Source of the DNA: Rhizobium sp. Root1203
GTDB lineage: Bacteria > Pseudomonadota > Alphaproteobacteria > Rhizobiales > Rhizobiaceae
Length of the DNA: 64,000 bases
NCBI RefSeq assembly: GCF_001424945.1
Contig: NZ_LMCW01000001.1
Coordinates: forward strand, 482,919 to 546,918
Reading direction: 5' to 3'
Shown here: positions 8,894-17,655 of the stretch, piece by piece
Position numbering within the stretch: position 1 is the first letter of the stretch
Layout: the number at the start of each line of letters is the position of its first letter
Made by a program: the position numbers and the translations under genes
The notes under the pieces: model-generated
Seen by the model: only the letters and a program-made list of their open reading frames with translations
Told to the model about the DNA's origin: nothing
Database searches by the model: none

Positions 8894-11359
8894 TCAAGCA
8901 TTGTCTCCTTCAGTCGAGGTTTTTTGACGCGCTCCTGGCTGGCCTTTCGAGCCCCATTTCCAGCCACTGATCGCGGGCATGTCGTCTCCGTGCTTCTCGA
9001 TGTATTGCCGATGTTCGACCAGCTTTTCGTGAATTGCCTGTTTGAGATAGCCCGCGCGCGCACCCAACTGGGGCAGCCGATCGATCGCATCCTCGACCAG
9101 ATGGAACCGATCCATTTCATTGAGGACAACCATATCGAACGGCGTCGTCGTCGTTCCCTCTTCCTTATAGCCTCGGACGTGCAGATTGCCGTGATTGGTA
9201 CGGCGGTAGGTGAGCCGGTGAATGAGCCACGGATAGCCGTGGAACGCGAAGATGATCGGCTTGTCCCTGGTGAAGAGGGCATCGAAGTCGCGATCCGACA
9301 GACCGTGCGGATGCTCGGTCGGCGGCTGAAGCTTCATCAGGTTCACCACGTTGACAAGGCGGACCTTAAGTTCTGGCAGGTGCTCTCGGATCAGCTCGAT
9401 TGCCGCGAGCGTCTCGAGCGTTGGAACGTCACCGCAACATGCCATGACCACGTCGGGCTCGCTCCCCTTGTCGTTGCTGGCCCACTCCCAGATGCCAATG
9501 CCTTGGCTGCAATGCTTGATGGCCTGATCCATCGTCAGCCACTGCGGTGCAGGCTGCTTGCCGGCGACGACGACGTTGACGTAATTGCGGCTGCGCAGGC
9601 AGTGATCGGTGACTGACAGAAGCGTATTGGCATCCGGCGGCAGATAGATCCGGACAACATCTGCCTTCTTGTTGGCGACGTGGTCCAGGAAGCCAGGGTC
9701 CTGATGGCTGAACCCGTTGTGGTCCTGCCGCCAGACGTGGGAACTCAGGAAATAATTAAGCGAGGCGATCGGACGCCGCCATGGAATGTGGTTGCACACT
9801 TTCAGCCATTTGGCGTGCTGGTTGAACATCGAGTCGATGATATGGATGAAGGCTTCATAGCAGGAAAAGAAGCCATGCCGGCCGGTCAACAGGTAACCTT
9901 CGAGCCATCCCTGGCATTGATGTTCGCTGAGAACCTCCATCACTCGTCCGTCCGGTGAAAGATGGTCGTCTTCCGGATAGATCTCGGCCATGTAGCAGCG
10001 GTCGGTGACTTCCAGCACGTCCTGCCACCGGTTGGAGTTGTTCTCATCGGGGCTGAACAGGCGAAAGTTCTTGTTCTCCATATTCATCTTCATGACATCA
10101 CGGAGAAACTTGCCCATCACCCTCGCCGACTCGGTGACGGTTTGCCCGGGGCCTGGTACCGATACTGCGTAGTCCTGGAAGTCGGGCATCTTCAGGTCGC
10201 GCAACAGCAAGCCGCCGTTGGCATGCGGGCTGTCGCTCATCCGGCGATGCCCAACAGGCGCCAGTGCGGCGAGCTTTGGCTTGAACTGGCCGGCGTCGTC
10301 AAACAGTTCCTGTGGGCGGTAGCTCTTCATCCACTCCTGGAGAATACGAATGTGATCCGGCTTGTCCATGTCGCCCATCGGCACCTGGTGCGCCCGCCAG
10401 TAGTCCTCGCATTTTTTCCCGTCAATCTCGGGCGGGCAGGTCCAGCCTTTAGGCGTGCGGAAGACGATCATCGGCCACATCGGACGTTTCACGTTGCCTT
10501 TGGTGCGGGCATCCGCCCAGATTCTCTTGATGTCCGCCACCGCGGTATCGAGCGTGCCGGCCAATTGCTGGTGCACGCTGGCCGGGTCACTACCCTCGAC
10601 GAAATACGGCGTGTAGCCCATGCCTTCAAACAATTTTCGCAGCTCTTCGCGCGGAATGCGGGCAAGGAAGCATGGATTGGCGATCTTGTAGCCGTTCAGG
10701 TGCAGGATCGGCAGCACGCAGCCGTCGCGAGCGGGATTTAGGAACTTGTTGCTGTGCCACCCCGTTGCCAGCGGGCCTGTTTCTGCTTCTCCATCTCCGA
10801 CTACGCATGCGACGATCAGATCTGGGTTGTCGAACGCCGCACCGTAGGCATGGCTGAGAGCGTAGCCCAGTTCGCCGCCCTCGTGCATGCTGCCAGGCGT
10901 TTCCGGGGCCACGTGGCTGGGAATGCCGCCGGGGAAGCTGAACTGTTTGAACAGCCTCTTCATGCCTTCGGTGTCCTGGCCTACGTTGGGATAAACCTCG
11001 CTGTAGGTGCCTTCGAGATAGGCATGCGCGACCAGCGCCGGCCCACCATGTCCCGGTCCTATCACATAGATCATTTCGAGATCATCGCGTTTGATAACGC
11101 GATTGAGGTGCACGTAGAGCATGTTCAAGCCGGGTGTCGTGCCCCAATGACCCAGCAGCCTTGGCTTTATGTGCTCGCGCTTCAGCGGTTCTTTCAGCAG
11201 TGGGTTGTCGAGAAGATAGATCTGACCGACGGACAGATAGTTCGATGCACGCCAATAGGCGTCCAACGACTGCAGTTCCTCCGCCGAAAGGGGGCCGCCC
11301 GATGCCTTGTTCCCGCTGATGGCGACCTTCGCATCTCCTGCCGTGTTAAGCGAAACCAT
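8894..11359 (-). CDS. xfp: Xylulose-5-phosphate/fructose-6-phosphate phosphoketolase
   Basis: Thiamine-diphosphate enzyme that cleaves xylulose 5-phosphate (and often fructose 6-phosphate) with phosphate to acetyl phosphate plus glyceraldehyde 3-phosphate or erythrose 4-phosphate. Length of 821 residues is usual. Clear family blocks are [10 protein letters not shown] near residue 70, IGPGHGGPA near 100, the ThDP motif [19 protein letters not shown] near 190, and a C-terminal [16 protein letters not shown]. The ATG at 11359 has a strong AGGAGG about ten bases upstream. It heads a three-gene operon with the NdvB-like and glycoamylase-like genes, and its product feeds the AckA and Pta encoded by the convergent operon. 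A FixK-like box lies ~76 bases upstream. Confidence 0.97.
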   Translation of the reverse strand: MVSLNTAGDAKVAISGNKASGGPLSAEELQSLDAYWRASNYLSVGQIYLLDNPLLKEPLKREHIKPRLLGHWGTTPGLNMLYVHLNRVIKRDDLEMIYVIGPGHGGPALVAHAYLEGTYSEVYPNVGQDTEGMKRLFKQFSFPGGIPSHVAPETPGSMHEGGELGYALSHAYGAAFDNPDLIVACVVGDGEAETGPLATGWHSNKFLNPARDGCVLPILHLNGYKIANPCFLARIPREELRKLFEGMGYTPYFVEGSDPASVHQQLAGTLDTAVADIKRIWADARTKGNVKRPMWPMIVFRTPKGWTCPPEIDGKKCEDYWRAHQVPMGDMDKPDHIRILQEWMKSYRPQELFDDAGQFKPKLAALAPVGHRRMSDSPHANGGLLLRDLKMPDFQDYAVSVPGPGQTVTESARVMGKFLRDVMKMNMENKNFRLFSPDENNSNRWQDVLEVTDRCYMAEIYPEDDHLSPDGRVMEVLSEHQCQGWLEGYLLTGRHGFFSCYEAFIHIIDSMFNQHAKWLKVCNHIPWRRPIASLNYFLSSHVWRQDHNGFSHQDPGFLDHVANKKADVVRIYLPPDANTLLSVTDHCLRSRNYVNVVVAGKQPAPQWLTMDQAIKHCSQGIGIWEWASNDKGSEPDVVMACCGDVPTLETLAAIELIREHLPELKVRLVNVVNLMKLQPPTEHPHGLSDRDFDALFTRDKPIIFAFHGYPWLIHRLTYRRTNHGNLHVRGYKEEGTTTTPFDMVVLNEMDRFHLVEDAIDRLPQLGARAGYLKQAIHEKLVEHRQYIEKHGDDMPAISGWKWGSKGQPGARQKTSTEGDNA

Positions 11360-11434
11360 GGGTGCCTCCTCCTATGAGCCCAGATTGCTACGGTAAGATC
11401 TTCCAAGGTGAGAATCGTCGTATTTTCAACTGCT

Positions 11435-11448
11435 TTGCGTCGGCGCAA
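11435..11448 (-). promoter_or_regulatory. FixK/FNR-like box upstream of phosphoketolase
   Basis: The sequence TTGCGTCGGCGCAA is a perfect 5-base inverted repeat with a four-base spacer and fits the rhizobial FixK2-type consensus TTG(A/C)-N6-(T/G)CAA. It is 76 bases before the xfp start codon, a distance compatible with an activator position near -40 of a promoter. A 14-base partially degenerate match can occur by chance, so the function is inferred. Confidence 0.45.
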
Positions 11449-11469
11449 CCACTGATATCGTCCGACCCT

Positions 11470-12138
11470 TTATGCAGAAACCGCGGGGAAGTGCTCAACC
11501 ACACCTCTGACGCCGCGGACACTCTCGGCGGCTACGCGCGCAGCCTTCTTGCACTCTGCGGTGTCAACGTTTCCCCAGAGGTGGGCTACCCCGTCGGAGA
11601 CGGTTACAGTCATGCCTTTTCCGGCAAGACCCGTATTTTCGCTGAGGCGGATCGCAATGCTGCGACGGATCGCCTCGTCACCCGGTGCGGTTGCATCCTG
11701 GCTTGCCGCGATAATCGCCTCCAAAAGGTTCGCGCGACTAATGATACCGACGAGTTTCCCCTCTCTGACCACAGGAATGCGTTTAATGCGATGTTCCTGC
11801 ATCAACCTGGAGACCTGTCCGAGAGATGCGTCCTCGTCCACGACCACGGGCTCGCGGCTCATGACGTCGGCCACCCTCCACGCGTTGCTCTTGACATACG
11901 AACTGGCTTTCTCGTCGGCAGTGGGGAGGGGTGTTCCGAGTTCGGCAATGGCTCCCTGGCCCAACTCCGATCTCCGCAGCAGGTCACCCTCGCTGATGAT
12001 TCCGACGAGGTCACCTGCATCGTCGATCACCGGGACGCCGCTTATGTGATTGGTGAGCATGATCTCGGCGGCCCGCCTGACACTGTTGTCCGGTGATACC
12101 CCGACAACCTGCGTGGTCATCATGTCTTTGACGAGCAT
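11470..12138 (-). CDS. Two-CBS plus BON domain protein
   Basis: The 222-residue product starts at MLVKDMMTTQVV, where the CBS homology begins; a longer in-frame extension upstream to 12315 has low similarity to anything and overlaps the ABC gene end. Domains: CBS-1 (~1-60), CBS-2 (~80-140, DVMSREPVVVDEDASL), and a C-terminal BON domain (~150-220) ending with GVRGVVEHF. CBS pairs usually bind adenine nucleotides; BON domains often bind membranes or carbohydrate-like ligands. No enzyme domain is attached. It lies between the ABC transporter gene and xfp on the same strand, suggesting an energy-sensing role in this group, which is inference. Confidence 0.88.
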   Translation of the reverse strand: MLVKDMMTTQVVGVSPDNSVRRAAEIMLTNHISGVPVIDDAGDLVGIISEGDLLRRSELGQGAIAELGTPLPTADEKASSYVKSNAWRVADVMSREPVVVDEDASLGQVSRLMQEHRIKRIPVVREGKLVGIISRANLLEAIIAASQDATAPGDEAIRRSIAIRLSENTGLAGKGMTVTVSDGVAHLWGNVDTAECKKAARVAAESVRGVRGVVEHFPAVSA

Positions 12139-12248
12139 CGCTGCACGACCTTCCCTTTGAGGGCACCGAGCCATTATCAAACTACACCTGTTGCGGGCGT
12201 TCGACAACCGTTTCACCGGTGTTCCGGTGGCATTGACGTGGCAGCGCC

Positions 12249-13937
12249 TCAAGCCGGGCTGCCCATCCACTGCCATCCGCCATCCTTGCCGATTTCCAGG
12301 ACGGCATCGTGGCAATCGCTTAGGGCGTCCGTTTCCGCGCTCATGATGCAGGTAATAGAATTCTCGGTAAGGATTTGCAGAATACTGTGAAGCTGGTCGC
12401 GACCCAGTGTCATGTCGATGCGGTCCAAGAAGGCGAACCTGGGCATCGCGACAAGAATACTGGCGAGCGACAGAAGTTGCTGCTCCTGCAGTGAAAGCAA
12501 CATTTCCCAGTCTTTCTCTACATCTAGCCCCGCGTGATCGAGGAGATACTCAAGATTGAGGTTGCGCAGGCACCGTACGATGCGTTCCTCCGGGACGTCG
12601 TCCGCGCGTGCATTGCGGACAAGAGCCTGTCGTAGTGTGCCTGTCGGCATATAAGGGCGCTGAGGAAGGAAAAGTATGTCGTCGGGGGCTGGGCGGATGA
12701 TGCGTCCGGTGGAGCCTTTGAACGAAATGCCGGCAGTTGCTTTGAACAGCGCTGTTCGAGCGCCTTGAGCGGGCCCGGTGATCAAGACGCGCGCTCCGAC
12801 GGGGATCGAAAGCGACAAGTCTCTTACGAGGGGGGCTCCATTCGGCGATGACAACAGAGTCAACCGCTCGTAGGCCAGACACCCTGTTTTCTCGATAAAC
12901 TCGATTCCCGATTCCGCGGGTGTTTGCACCTGTTCGATAGCCTCCATCAGGGAGCTAAGCCGCGCGACGACCGCAGCGAACGTCGAGATGGACTTAAACT
13001 GGGTTATGATAAGGGAAAAAGCCCCCACGAGCATTGCGAAAGCCGCGCCGGATTGGGTTATCACCCCGAACTCGATGTCCCCTCTGATGTAGGCAGGCGC
13101 AATGATCAAGGCGGGAATGATTTGGATGAGCCAGTTATAGCCGGTGGTGAAGAATCCCACGTTGCGATTGATCGCGGTGACTTCGCGAAAATTGGTGACC
13201 ACCTCGTCAAGCCGCTGCAGCAGACGAAAACTCTGCTGCCCTTCGCAGCGCGCCAGCATAATGGATTCGGCGTTTTCTCGAACTTGAATTAGGCTGGCGC
13301 GGAAGCTGGCCTCCTTGTCGAGCTGGTCATAGTTCAGTTTGATCAATGGTCGCCCAAGCGTGATCGTCAAGTACGACCCGCCAGCCGCATACAGCACGGC
13401 GACGACAAACAGCAGGGGGCTTATTGACCAAAGCACACCGGAAAACGCTATGATCGTGAGGCTGCTGCTAAGCGCCATAAGGATGAACGACAGGGTCGTC
13501 ACTGTGAAGGCGCGCATGTCCTCGGCGATACGCTGGTCGGGGTGTGTGAGCTGCCCGGAGACATCCAGTTGATAGTAGGTTCCGTCGGCCAGGTAGGAAT
13601 TGACGGCCCGCCGGGTGAGGAAATCTCGCCAGAGCAGTGCAAGGCGCTCTTCGACAAATCGGGAGACGACCGAAACGACGGTGAAGGCCGCAAACACCGC
13701 AATGTAAAATGTTGCCTGCCGGATGAATTCGGCGGTTTGGCGATCGGCGATCGCGCTCATGAAGTTGCGGCCCACGTAGCTGTTTACGACGTTCAGACCA
13801 TTGAGGGCGAACAAAAGCGCCACCAATCCGCCAAACATCACCCTGGCTTTCCTGCCGACGCCGGAGGTCAGGAAGACCGTGAGCGCTCGCACGAAGCGAA
13901 CGGCCGTTGTTTTGAAGGGAATCTGTTGTTTCTCCAT
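12249..13937 (-). CDS. SbmA/YddA-type ABC half-transporter with degenerate ATPase domain
   Basis: The protein (562 residues from the ATG at 13937, which has GGGAAAG nine bases upstream; two earlier ATGs at 13955 and 13982 are possible) has an ABC_membrane_2 region with about six membrane segments (~25-320), as in SbmA/BacA/YddA, followed by a nucleotide-binding domain. That domain is eroded: Walker A reads GPAQGART with Arg394 in place of the invariant Lys, the signature is LSLQEQQ rather than LSLGEQQ/LSGGQ, Walker B reads FAFLDRID without the catalytic Glu, and no switch His is visible (SAETDA). It is probably a weak or inactive ATPase. The CBS-BON gene follows 110 bases later. Substrate unknown. 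Confidence 0.85.
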   Translation of the reverse strand: MEKQQIPFKTTAVRFVRALTVFLTSGVGRKARVMFGGLVALLFALNGLNVVNSYVGRNFMSAIADRQTAEFIRQATFYIAVFAAFTVVSVVSRFVEERLALLWRDFLTRRAVNSYLADGTYYQLDVSGQLTHPDQRIAEDMRAFTVTTLSFILMALSSSLTIIAFSGVLWSISPLLFVVAVLYAAGGSYLTITLGRPLIKLNYDQLDKEASFRASLIQVRENAESIMLARCEGQQSFRLLQRLDEVVTNFREVTAINRNVGFFTTGYNWLIQIIPALIIAPAYIRGDIEFGVITQSGAAFAMLVGAFSLIITQFKSISTFAAVVARLSSLMEAIEQVQTPAESGIEFIEKTGCLAYERLTLLSSPNGAPLVRDLSLSIPVGARVLITGPAQGARTALFKATAGISFKGSTGRIIRPAPDDILFLPQRPYMPTGTLRQALVRNARADDVPEERIVRCLRNLNLEYLLDHAGLDVEKDWEMLLSLQEQQLLSLASILVAMPRFAFLDRIDMTLGRDQLHSILQILTENSITCIMSAETDALSDCHDAVLEIGKDGGWQWMGSPA

Positions 13938-14307
13938 GGCAGTATTCTTTCCCATGGGTGAATGCGCAAATTTAAAGCACAACCGCGCCTAGAACACCAC
14001 TCCGCCATGTTGGACGTAAACTGAAGTCAAGAAATGGATCGGAAGTTCAATCTCAGTGCATGCTCGGCCTGACCGCTACCGCAGGAGTCGAAGCTGGCGG
14101 TCAAACGCGGTTTCCTCCACGTGCTCTCCAGAGATCAGGTTCGACATATCCTGCCCCATGCCGCCCAGATCGGCACAGCCGCATCTCAATCAATACTGCA
14201 TAAGTTGCTACCGAAACGAGGTAAATCATACTGCATTGTGAGGTATGCGGATGTTTCGCCCGTCGTGTTAGCCTGTTTTTCAAGAAAAACGCTAGGGCAG
14301 GGACGAT
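13938..14307. other. Intergenic region without a supported gene
   Basis: About 370 bases between the start of the ABC gene and the start of the small protein at 14308. Short open frames on both strands have no ribosome-binding site or recognisable protein. It must hold the promoters of both divergent genes; I see no strong -35/-10 pair and no RNA gene. Confidence 0.5.
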
Positions 14308-14541
14308 ATGTCAAAGTATATCCTGGTTCAGGACGACGACAGGTGGGCGATCGTCGATGAGGCTACGCAGGCACCCGCAAGGATCGATGGCGTGTGGCTT
14401 GCACAGATGCAGCATGACGAGGCGCGGCAGATGATCAAGATCCTGCGGGGCATCGAGGTCATCCGCGGCGCGTCGACGCGCACGGCCGTGTCGGCGAAGC
14501 GACTTGGAAGGCTGGCGCTCCATGGCGCCGGTATCGAATAG
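14308..14541 (+). CDS. Small hypothetical protein, 77 residues
   Basis: I do not recognise the family. The ATG is preceded by AGGGACG at a normal distance, which supports translation. The product is acidic at the start (ILVQDDDRWAIVDEATQ), has a short helix with QMQHDEARQMIKIL near residues 30-44, and a basic end. No signal peptide or membrane segment. It stands alone between the ABC gene (divergent) and a small secreted protein on the same strand 110 bases later. Confidence 0.55.
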   Translation: MSKYILVQDDDRWAIVDEATQAPARIDGVWLAQMQHDEARQMIKILRGIEVIRGASTRTAVSAKRLGRLALHGAGIE

Positions 14542-14651
14542 CGCGCGCACATGGGGCAGGCGAGGCTGGTGCCTCGGAAAGCGGACGCTTTCCGTTTTTT
14601 CAATCCCGAGTATAGTTGCGGCATCGGTGATCTCGCTGCAGGGAGAGAGAC

Positions 14652-14960
14652 ATGCAAGCCAGGGCAAAAGGCGTGATCCTAGCGGCCGCTTTTTTGATGC
14701 CGTCGGCAGTCTTTGCGGCCGAGGCGCTGAAGGTCGACGGCCGCGCCCACACGTGCAGCGAGCTCGCGCAGATCATCCGCCAGAACAAATCGGTTTTCGT
14801 CCGGGTGGGCATCGGCGGCCGCAGTTTCCGCTATCCGCCGGCCAAATGTAAGCTGGGCGAGAAGCGCGACACCACCAACTTTCGGGATGCGGCCGGCAAG
14901 CAGTGCGTCCTCGACTACGCCTGCGTCTACGATTCGCAGTCCTTCTATAATTTCCGCTAG
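14652..14960 (+). CDS. Small secreted cysteine-containing protein
   Basis: A 102-residue protein with a classic Sec signal peptide (basic MQARAKG, hydrophobic core, cleavage likely after VFA at about residue 22). The mature part of ~80 residues has four cysteines (in HTCSEL, AKCKLG, KQCVLDYACV), which could form two disulfides in the periplasm. A strong GGGAGAGA ribosome-binding site lies just upstream. I do not recognise a named family and assign no function. It is separate from the downstream ureide gene (106-base gap). Confidence 0.7.
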   Translation: MQARAKGVILAAAFLMPSAVFAAEALKVDGRAHTCSELAQIIRQNKSVFVRVGIGGRSFRYPPAKCKLGEKRDTTNFRDAAGKQCVLDYACVYDSQSFYNFR

Positions 14961-15065
14961 TCCACCCGCTCCGATCGGAGAAGGCCTCTTGCCAATCTAG
15001 ATGTTGCCTGCGGCATATCCGGCGCTTAAAGCTGGTGGCAATCCCGTGTCATGAAAAGTGGACCG

Positions 15066-15884
15066 ATGAGCAGCAACTTCTATTCCAGCCTGGGTGGCCT
15101 GCCGCCGCAGACCGAGCTTTTGTCCAGCAAGGCAGTCTTCACGACCGCCTATGCCGTTATCCCCCGCACCGTCATGACGGATATCGTCACCAGCGTGCTC
15201 CCGCACTGGTCGGGAACCCGCGCCTGGGTGCTGTCGCGTCCGCTCACCGGCTTTTCGGAGACGTTTTCGCAATATGTGATGGAAGTGCAGCCGGGCGGCG
15301 GCAGCGACCGGCCGGAGCCGGAAAAGCGCGCCGAGGGCGTGCTCTTCGTGGTCGAAGGCGAGATGACGGTCGAATTCGAAGGCACCGCGCATGCACTGCG
15401 ATCCGGCTCGTTCGCCTATTTGCCGGCAGGCTCAGCCTGGCGCCTCTGGAACAGGAGTTCCGCCCCGGTGAAATTCCACTGGGTGCGCAAGGCATTTCAG
15501 GAAGTCGAAGGGCTGGAGCCGCCGCCGGCGATCTTCACGCACGAGGACAACCATCCGGTTTCGGCGATGCCCGATACCGACGGCCGCTGGGCAACGACCC
15601 GCTTCATCGATCCGGCCGACGTGCGCTACGACATGCACGTCAACATCGTCACGCTGGAAACCGGCGCCGTCATCCCCTTCATGGAAACCCACGTCATGGA
15701 GCACGGCCTCTACGTGCTCGAGGGAAAGGCGGTCTATCGCCTGAACACGGACTGGGTCGAGGTCGAAGCCGGCGACTTCATGTGGCTGCGCGCCTTCTGC
15801 CCGCAGGCCTGCTACGCCGGCGGCCCCGGCCGCTTCCGCTACCTCCTCTACAAGGACGTCAACCGCCACGTGGGATTGTGGTAG
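15066..15884 (+). CDS. allE: (S)-ureidoglycine aminohydrolase
   Basis: Bicupin enzyme of allantoin degradation that releases ammonia from (S)-ureidoglycine to give (S)-ureidoglycolate. The product (272 residues from MSSNFYSSLG; an in-frame ATG at 15051 adds five residues) has two cupin domains. The C-terminal one carries the metal-binding block METHVMEHGLYVLEGKAVY near residues 205-223, directly comparable to ETHVQEHGAYIL of E. coli AllE. The N-terminal cupin has the FVVEGEMTVEFEG segment. No other ureide genes are in the window, so it works with enzymes encoded elsewhere. The downstream VOC gene starts 67 bases later and may be co-transcribed. Confidence 0.9.
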   Translation: MSSNFYSSLGGLPPQTELLSSKAVFTTAYAVIPRTVMTDIVTSVLPHWSGTRAWVLSRPLTGFSETFSQYVMEVQPGGGSDRPEPEKRAEGVLFVVEGEMTVEFEGTAHALRSGSFAYLPAGSAWRLWNRSSAPVKFHWVRKAFQEVEGLEPPPAIFTHEDNHPVSAMPDTDGRWATTRFIDPADVRYDMHVNIVTLETGAVIPFMETHVMEHGLYVLEGKAVYRLNTDWVEVEAGDFMWLRAFCPQACYAGGPGRFRYLLYKDVNRHVGLW

Positions 15885-15951
15885 GGGGCGACAGACGGCC
15901 AGAGCCATCAGGCAACCGGGCGTTTTGCCGCGACGGCCGGCGAGAACGACG

Positions 15952-16317
15952 ATGAACCTGATCGCACATGTCGAAATACCGACAAGGGATATCGAGAGGG
16001 CCATGCGCTTCTACAGCGAGGTCTTTGGCGTGTCCTTCGGAGAGACGGTCGAGATCCATGGCAGCAGGATGGCGTTCTTCCCGTTCAAAGAGGGAAACGA
16101 CGGGGCGAGCGGCGCGCTGGCGCAAGGAGAGGTCTATGTGCCGACCTTGGATGGCGCGGTCGTCTATTTCAGTGTTGCCAACATCGACGACGCGATATCC
16201 AAGGCTATTGCATTGGGAAGCGATATCCTGTTTCCCAAGACATCCGTTGACGGACACCTGTTTGTTGCGGAGATTGCCGACAGCGAAGGAAACCGCATCG
16301 CGCTTATGACGACCTGA
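15952..16317 (+). CDS. VOC family protein (glyoxalase/bleomycin-resistance fold)
   Basis: A 121-residue single vicinal-oxygen-chelate subunit. It begins LIAHVEIPTRDIERAMRFYSEVFG, the normal VOC opening with His5, and ends with VAEIADSEGNRIALMT, giving the usual C-terminal strand. The ATG at 15952 is chosen because homology starts there; the frame is open 27 bases further upstream. VOC proteins of this size commonly dimerise and bind a metal, but the substrate cannot be read from sequence. It lies between allE and a MerR regulator on the same strand. Confidence 0.85.
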   Translation: MNLIAHVEIPTRDIERAMRFYSEVFGVSFGETVEIHGSRMAFFPFKEGNDGASGALAQGEVYVPTLDGAVVYFSVANIDDAISKAIALGSDILFPKTSVDGHLFVAEIADSEGNRIALMTT

Positions 16318-16484
16318 TCTGAGTGCAAGATGCTGTCGCGGGATTGCCGGAAGCGGCTGTTGTTGCGATTGCGCAAAGCCAGACGGGGCGTGGTCGGTCC
16401 CAATTCGGAATTTGCCGGAATACAAAATTTCGCTTGAGCCGAACCCTGCGTCATACCGTAATGAAGATTCCGAAGGAGTTTTCG

Positions 16485-17573
16485 ATGGACGGACGCGCCA
16501 GAGACGAAGTGCTGTTGACCCCACTTGAATGCGCCAGCCGCATTGGCCTCACCATTCGTGCTCTTAGACTCTATGAACAGCAGGGGCTGATCTCACCCCG
16601 CCGCACGGCCAAGCAATGGCGGCTTCACGGTCGAGACGAAATTGCTCGATTGAACGAGATATTGGCTCTCAAGTCTCTGGGCCTCAGCCTGCGGGAAATT
16701 TCGAAGCTTTTGCGCGGTCATTCCACTGATTTGGAGCAGACGCTCGCCTTGCAGCGTGAGGCCCTGGCCGACACCAAAAGTCGGGCGGAGCGAGGATTGC
16801 GTGTGATTGAAGCACTGCGGGCAAAAATACGGAACGGAGCGGTCGCTTCAATTGACGACCTCATGAGATTGGCGAAGGAGACCAAAATGACGGACCCGGC
16901 AAAGGATACCGTAGCTTGGCGGCGCTACGAACAGATGCGCCCGCGAACCGAAGTTGCTATTAATAAAGCTCTCTACGACGACTATGTCGGAGCCTACGAG
17001 TTTGTGAATGGGCCACTCGCGGTCGTATCGCAGCGGGATGGGCAGCTGCTGTATCGAATTATCGGTCAATCGGACTTGGAGATTTATCCGGAGAGCGAGA
17101 CTGAATTCTTCATGAAGATCTTACCTGTGCAGCTAACCTTCATCCGGGATGAAGACGGAGCGGTCAGGAGCCTGATACATCATCAGAACGGTTCGGAAAG
17201 CCGTGTGGTCAGAACGGACTTTGATTATGTGCGCGCGAGCGAACAGGAATTGCACCGGCGCATAAAGGAAAAGACGCCACAGGCGGAAAGCGAAGCCGCC
17301 TTGCTGCGTGTGCTTGGTGAACTTGTTCGGAGGCAGCCAAATCTGGATAGAATGTCGGAGGGGCTGTCGGTGCTGGTCGAGGAGCAGAAAGACTTCGTTC
17401 AAGCTGAGCTGGAAAAAGCCGGTGCTTTGACAAGTCTTTCGTTCAAAGGCGTTTCCCAAGAGGGACACGATATTTACGAAGCAGAGTTCGAGCGCACCAC
17501 AATGGAGTGGGGGCTGTTTTTGACGCCGAGGGGAAACATCGAGGCTCTATATTTTCGGTCGGTGCTGGTTTGA
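16485..17573 (+). CDS. MerR family regulator fused to a DUF3471-like domain
   Basis: The start at 16485 has GAAGGAG six bases upstream. In the 362-residue product the first ~75 residues are a MerR winged-helix region (GLTIRALRLYEQQGLISPRR), followed by a helical dimerisation stretch (to ~125). The remainder is unusual for MerR: residues ~150-235 (YVGAYEFVNGPLAVV to LTFIRDEDGAVRSLIHH) resemble DUF3471, a domain usually attached to serine beta-lactamase-like hydrolases, and a final segment (~300-362) ends as a beta strand pair. The C-terminal part may bind a small ligand. No obvious target gene lies beside it; the next gene, cysN, is convergent. Confidence 0.8.
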   Translation: MDGRARDEVLLTPLECASRIGLTIRALRLYEQQGLISPRRTAKQWRLHGRDEIARLNEILALKSLGLSLREISKLLRGHSTDLEQTLALQREALADTKSRAERGLRVIEALRAKIRNGAVASIDDLMRLAKETKMTDPAKDTVAWRRYEQMRPRTEVAINKALYDDYVGAYEFVNGPLAVVSQRDGQLLYRIIGQSDLEIYPESETEFFMKILPVQLTFIRDEDGAVRSLIHHQNGSESRVVRTDFDYVRASEQELHRRIKEKTPQAESEAALLRVLGELVRRQPNLDRMSEGLSVLVEEQKDFVQAELEKAGALTSLSFKGVSQEGHDIYEAEFERTTMEWGLFLTPRGNIEALYFRSVLV

Positions 17574-17617
17574 AGCTGCAACCTTGACCGCGAATGTCGC
17601 AGCGGCTCCAACGAAGA

Positions 17618-17639
17618 ACCGGGGCCTCTCAGCCCCGGT
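17618..17639. terminator. Bidirectional hairpin between MerR gene and cysN
   Basis: An eight-base perfect stem ACCGGGGC/GCCCCGGT with a six-base loop lies in the gap between the convergent MerR and cysN stops. It is GC-rich and placed to end both transcripts; there is only a weak T-run. Confidence 0.65.
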
Positions 17640-17655
17640 CATCGTTTCCCGACAC

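Noticed and set aside
12138..12315. N-terminal extension of the CBS-BON protein
   Set aside because: Overlaps the end of the ABC gene and lacks any conserved sequence; homology starts at 12138.
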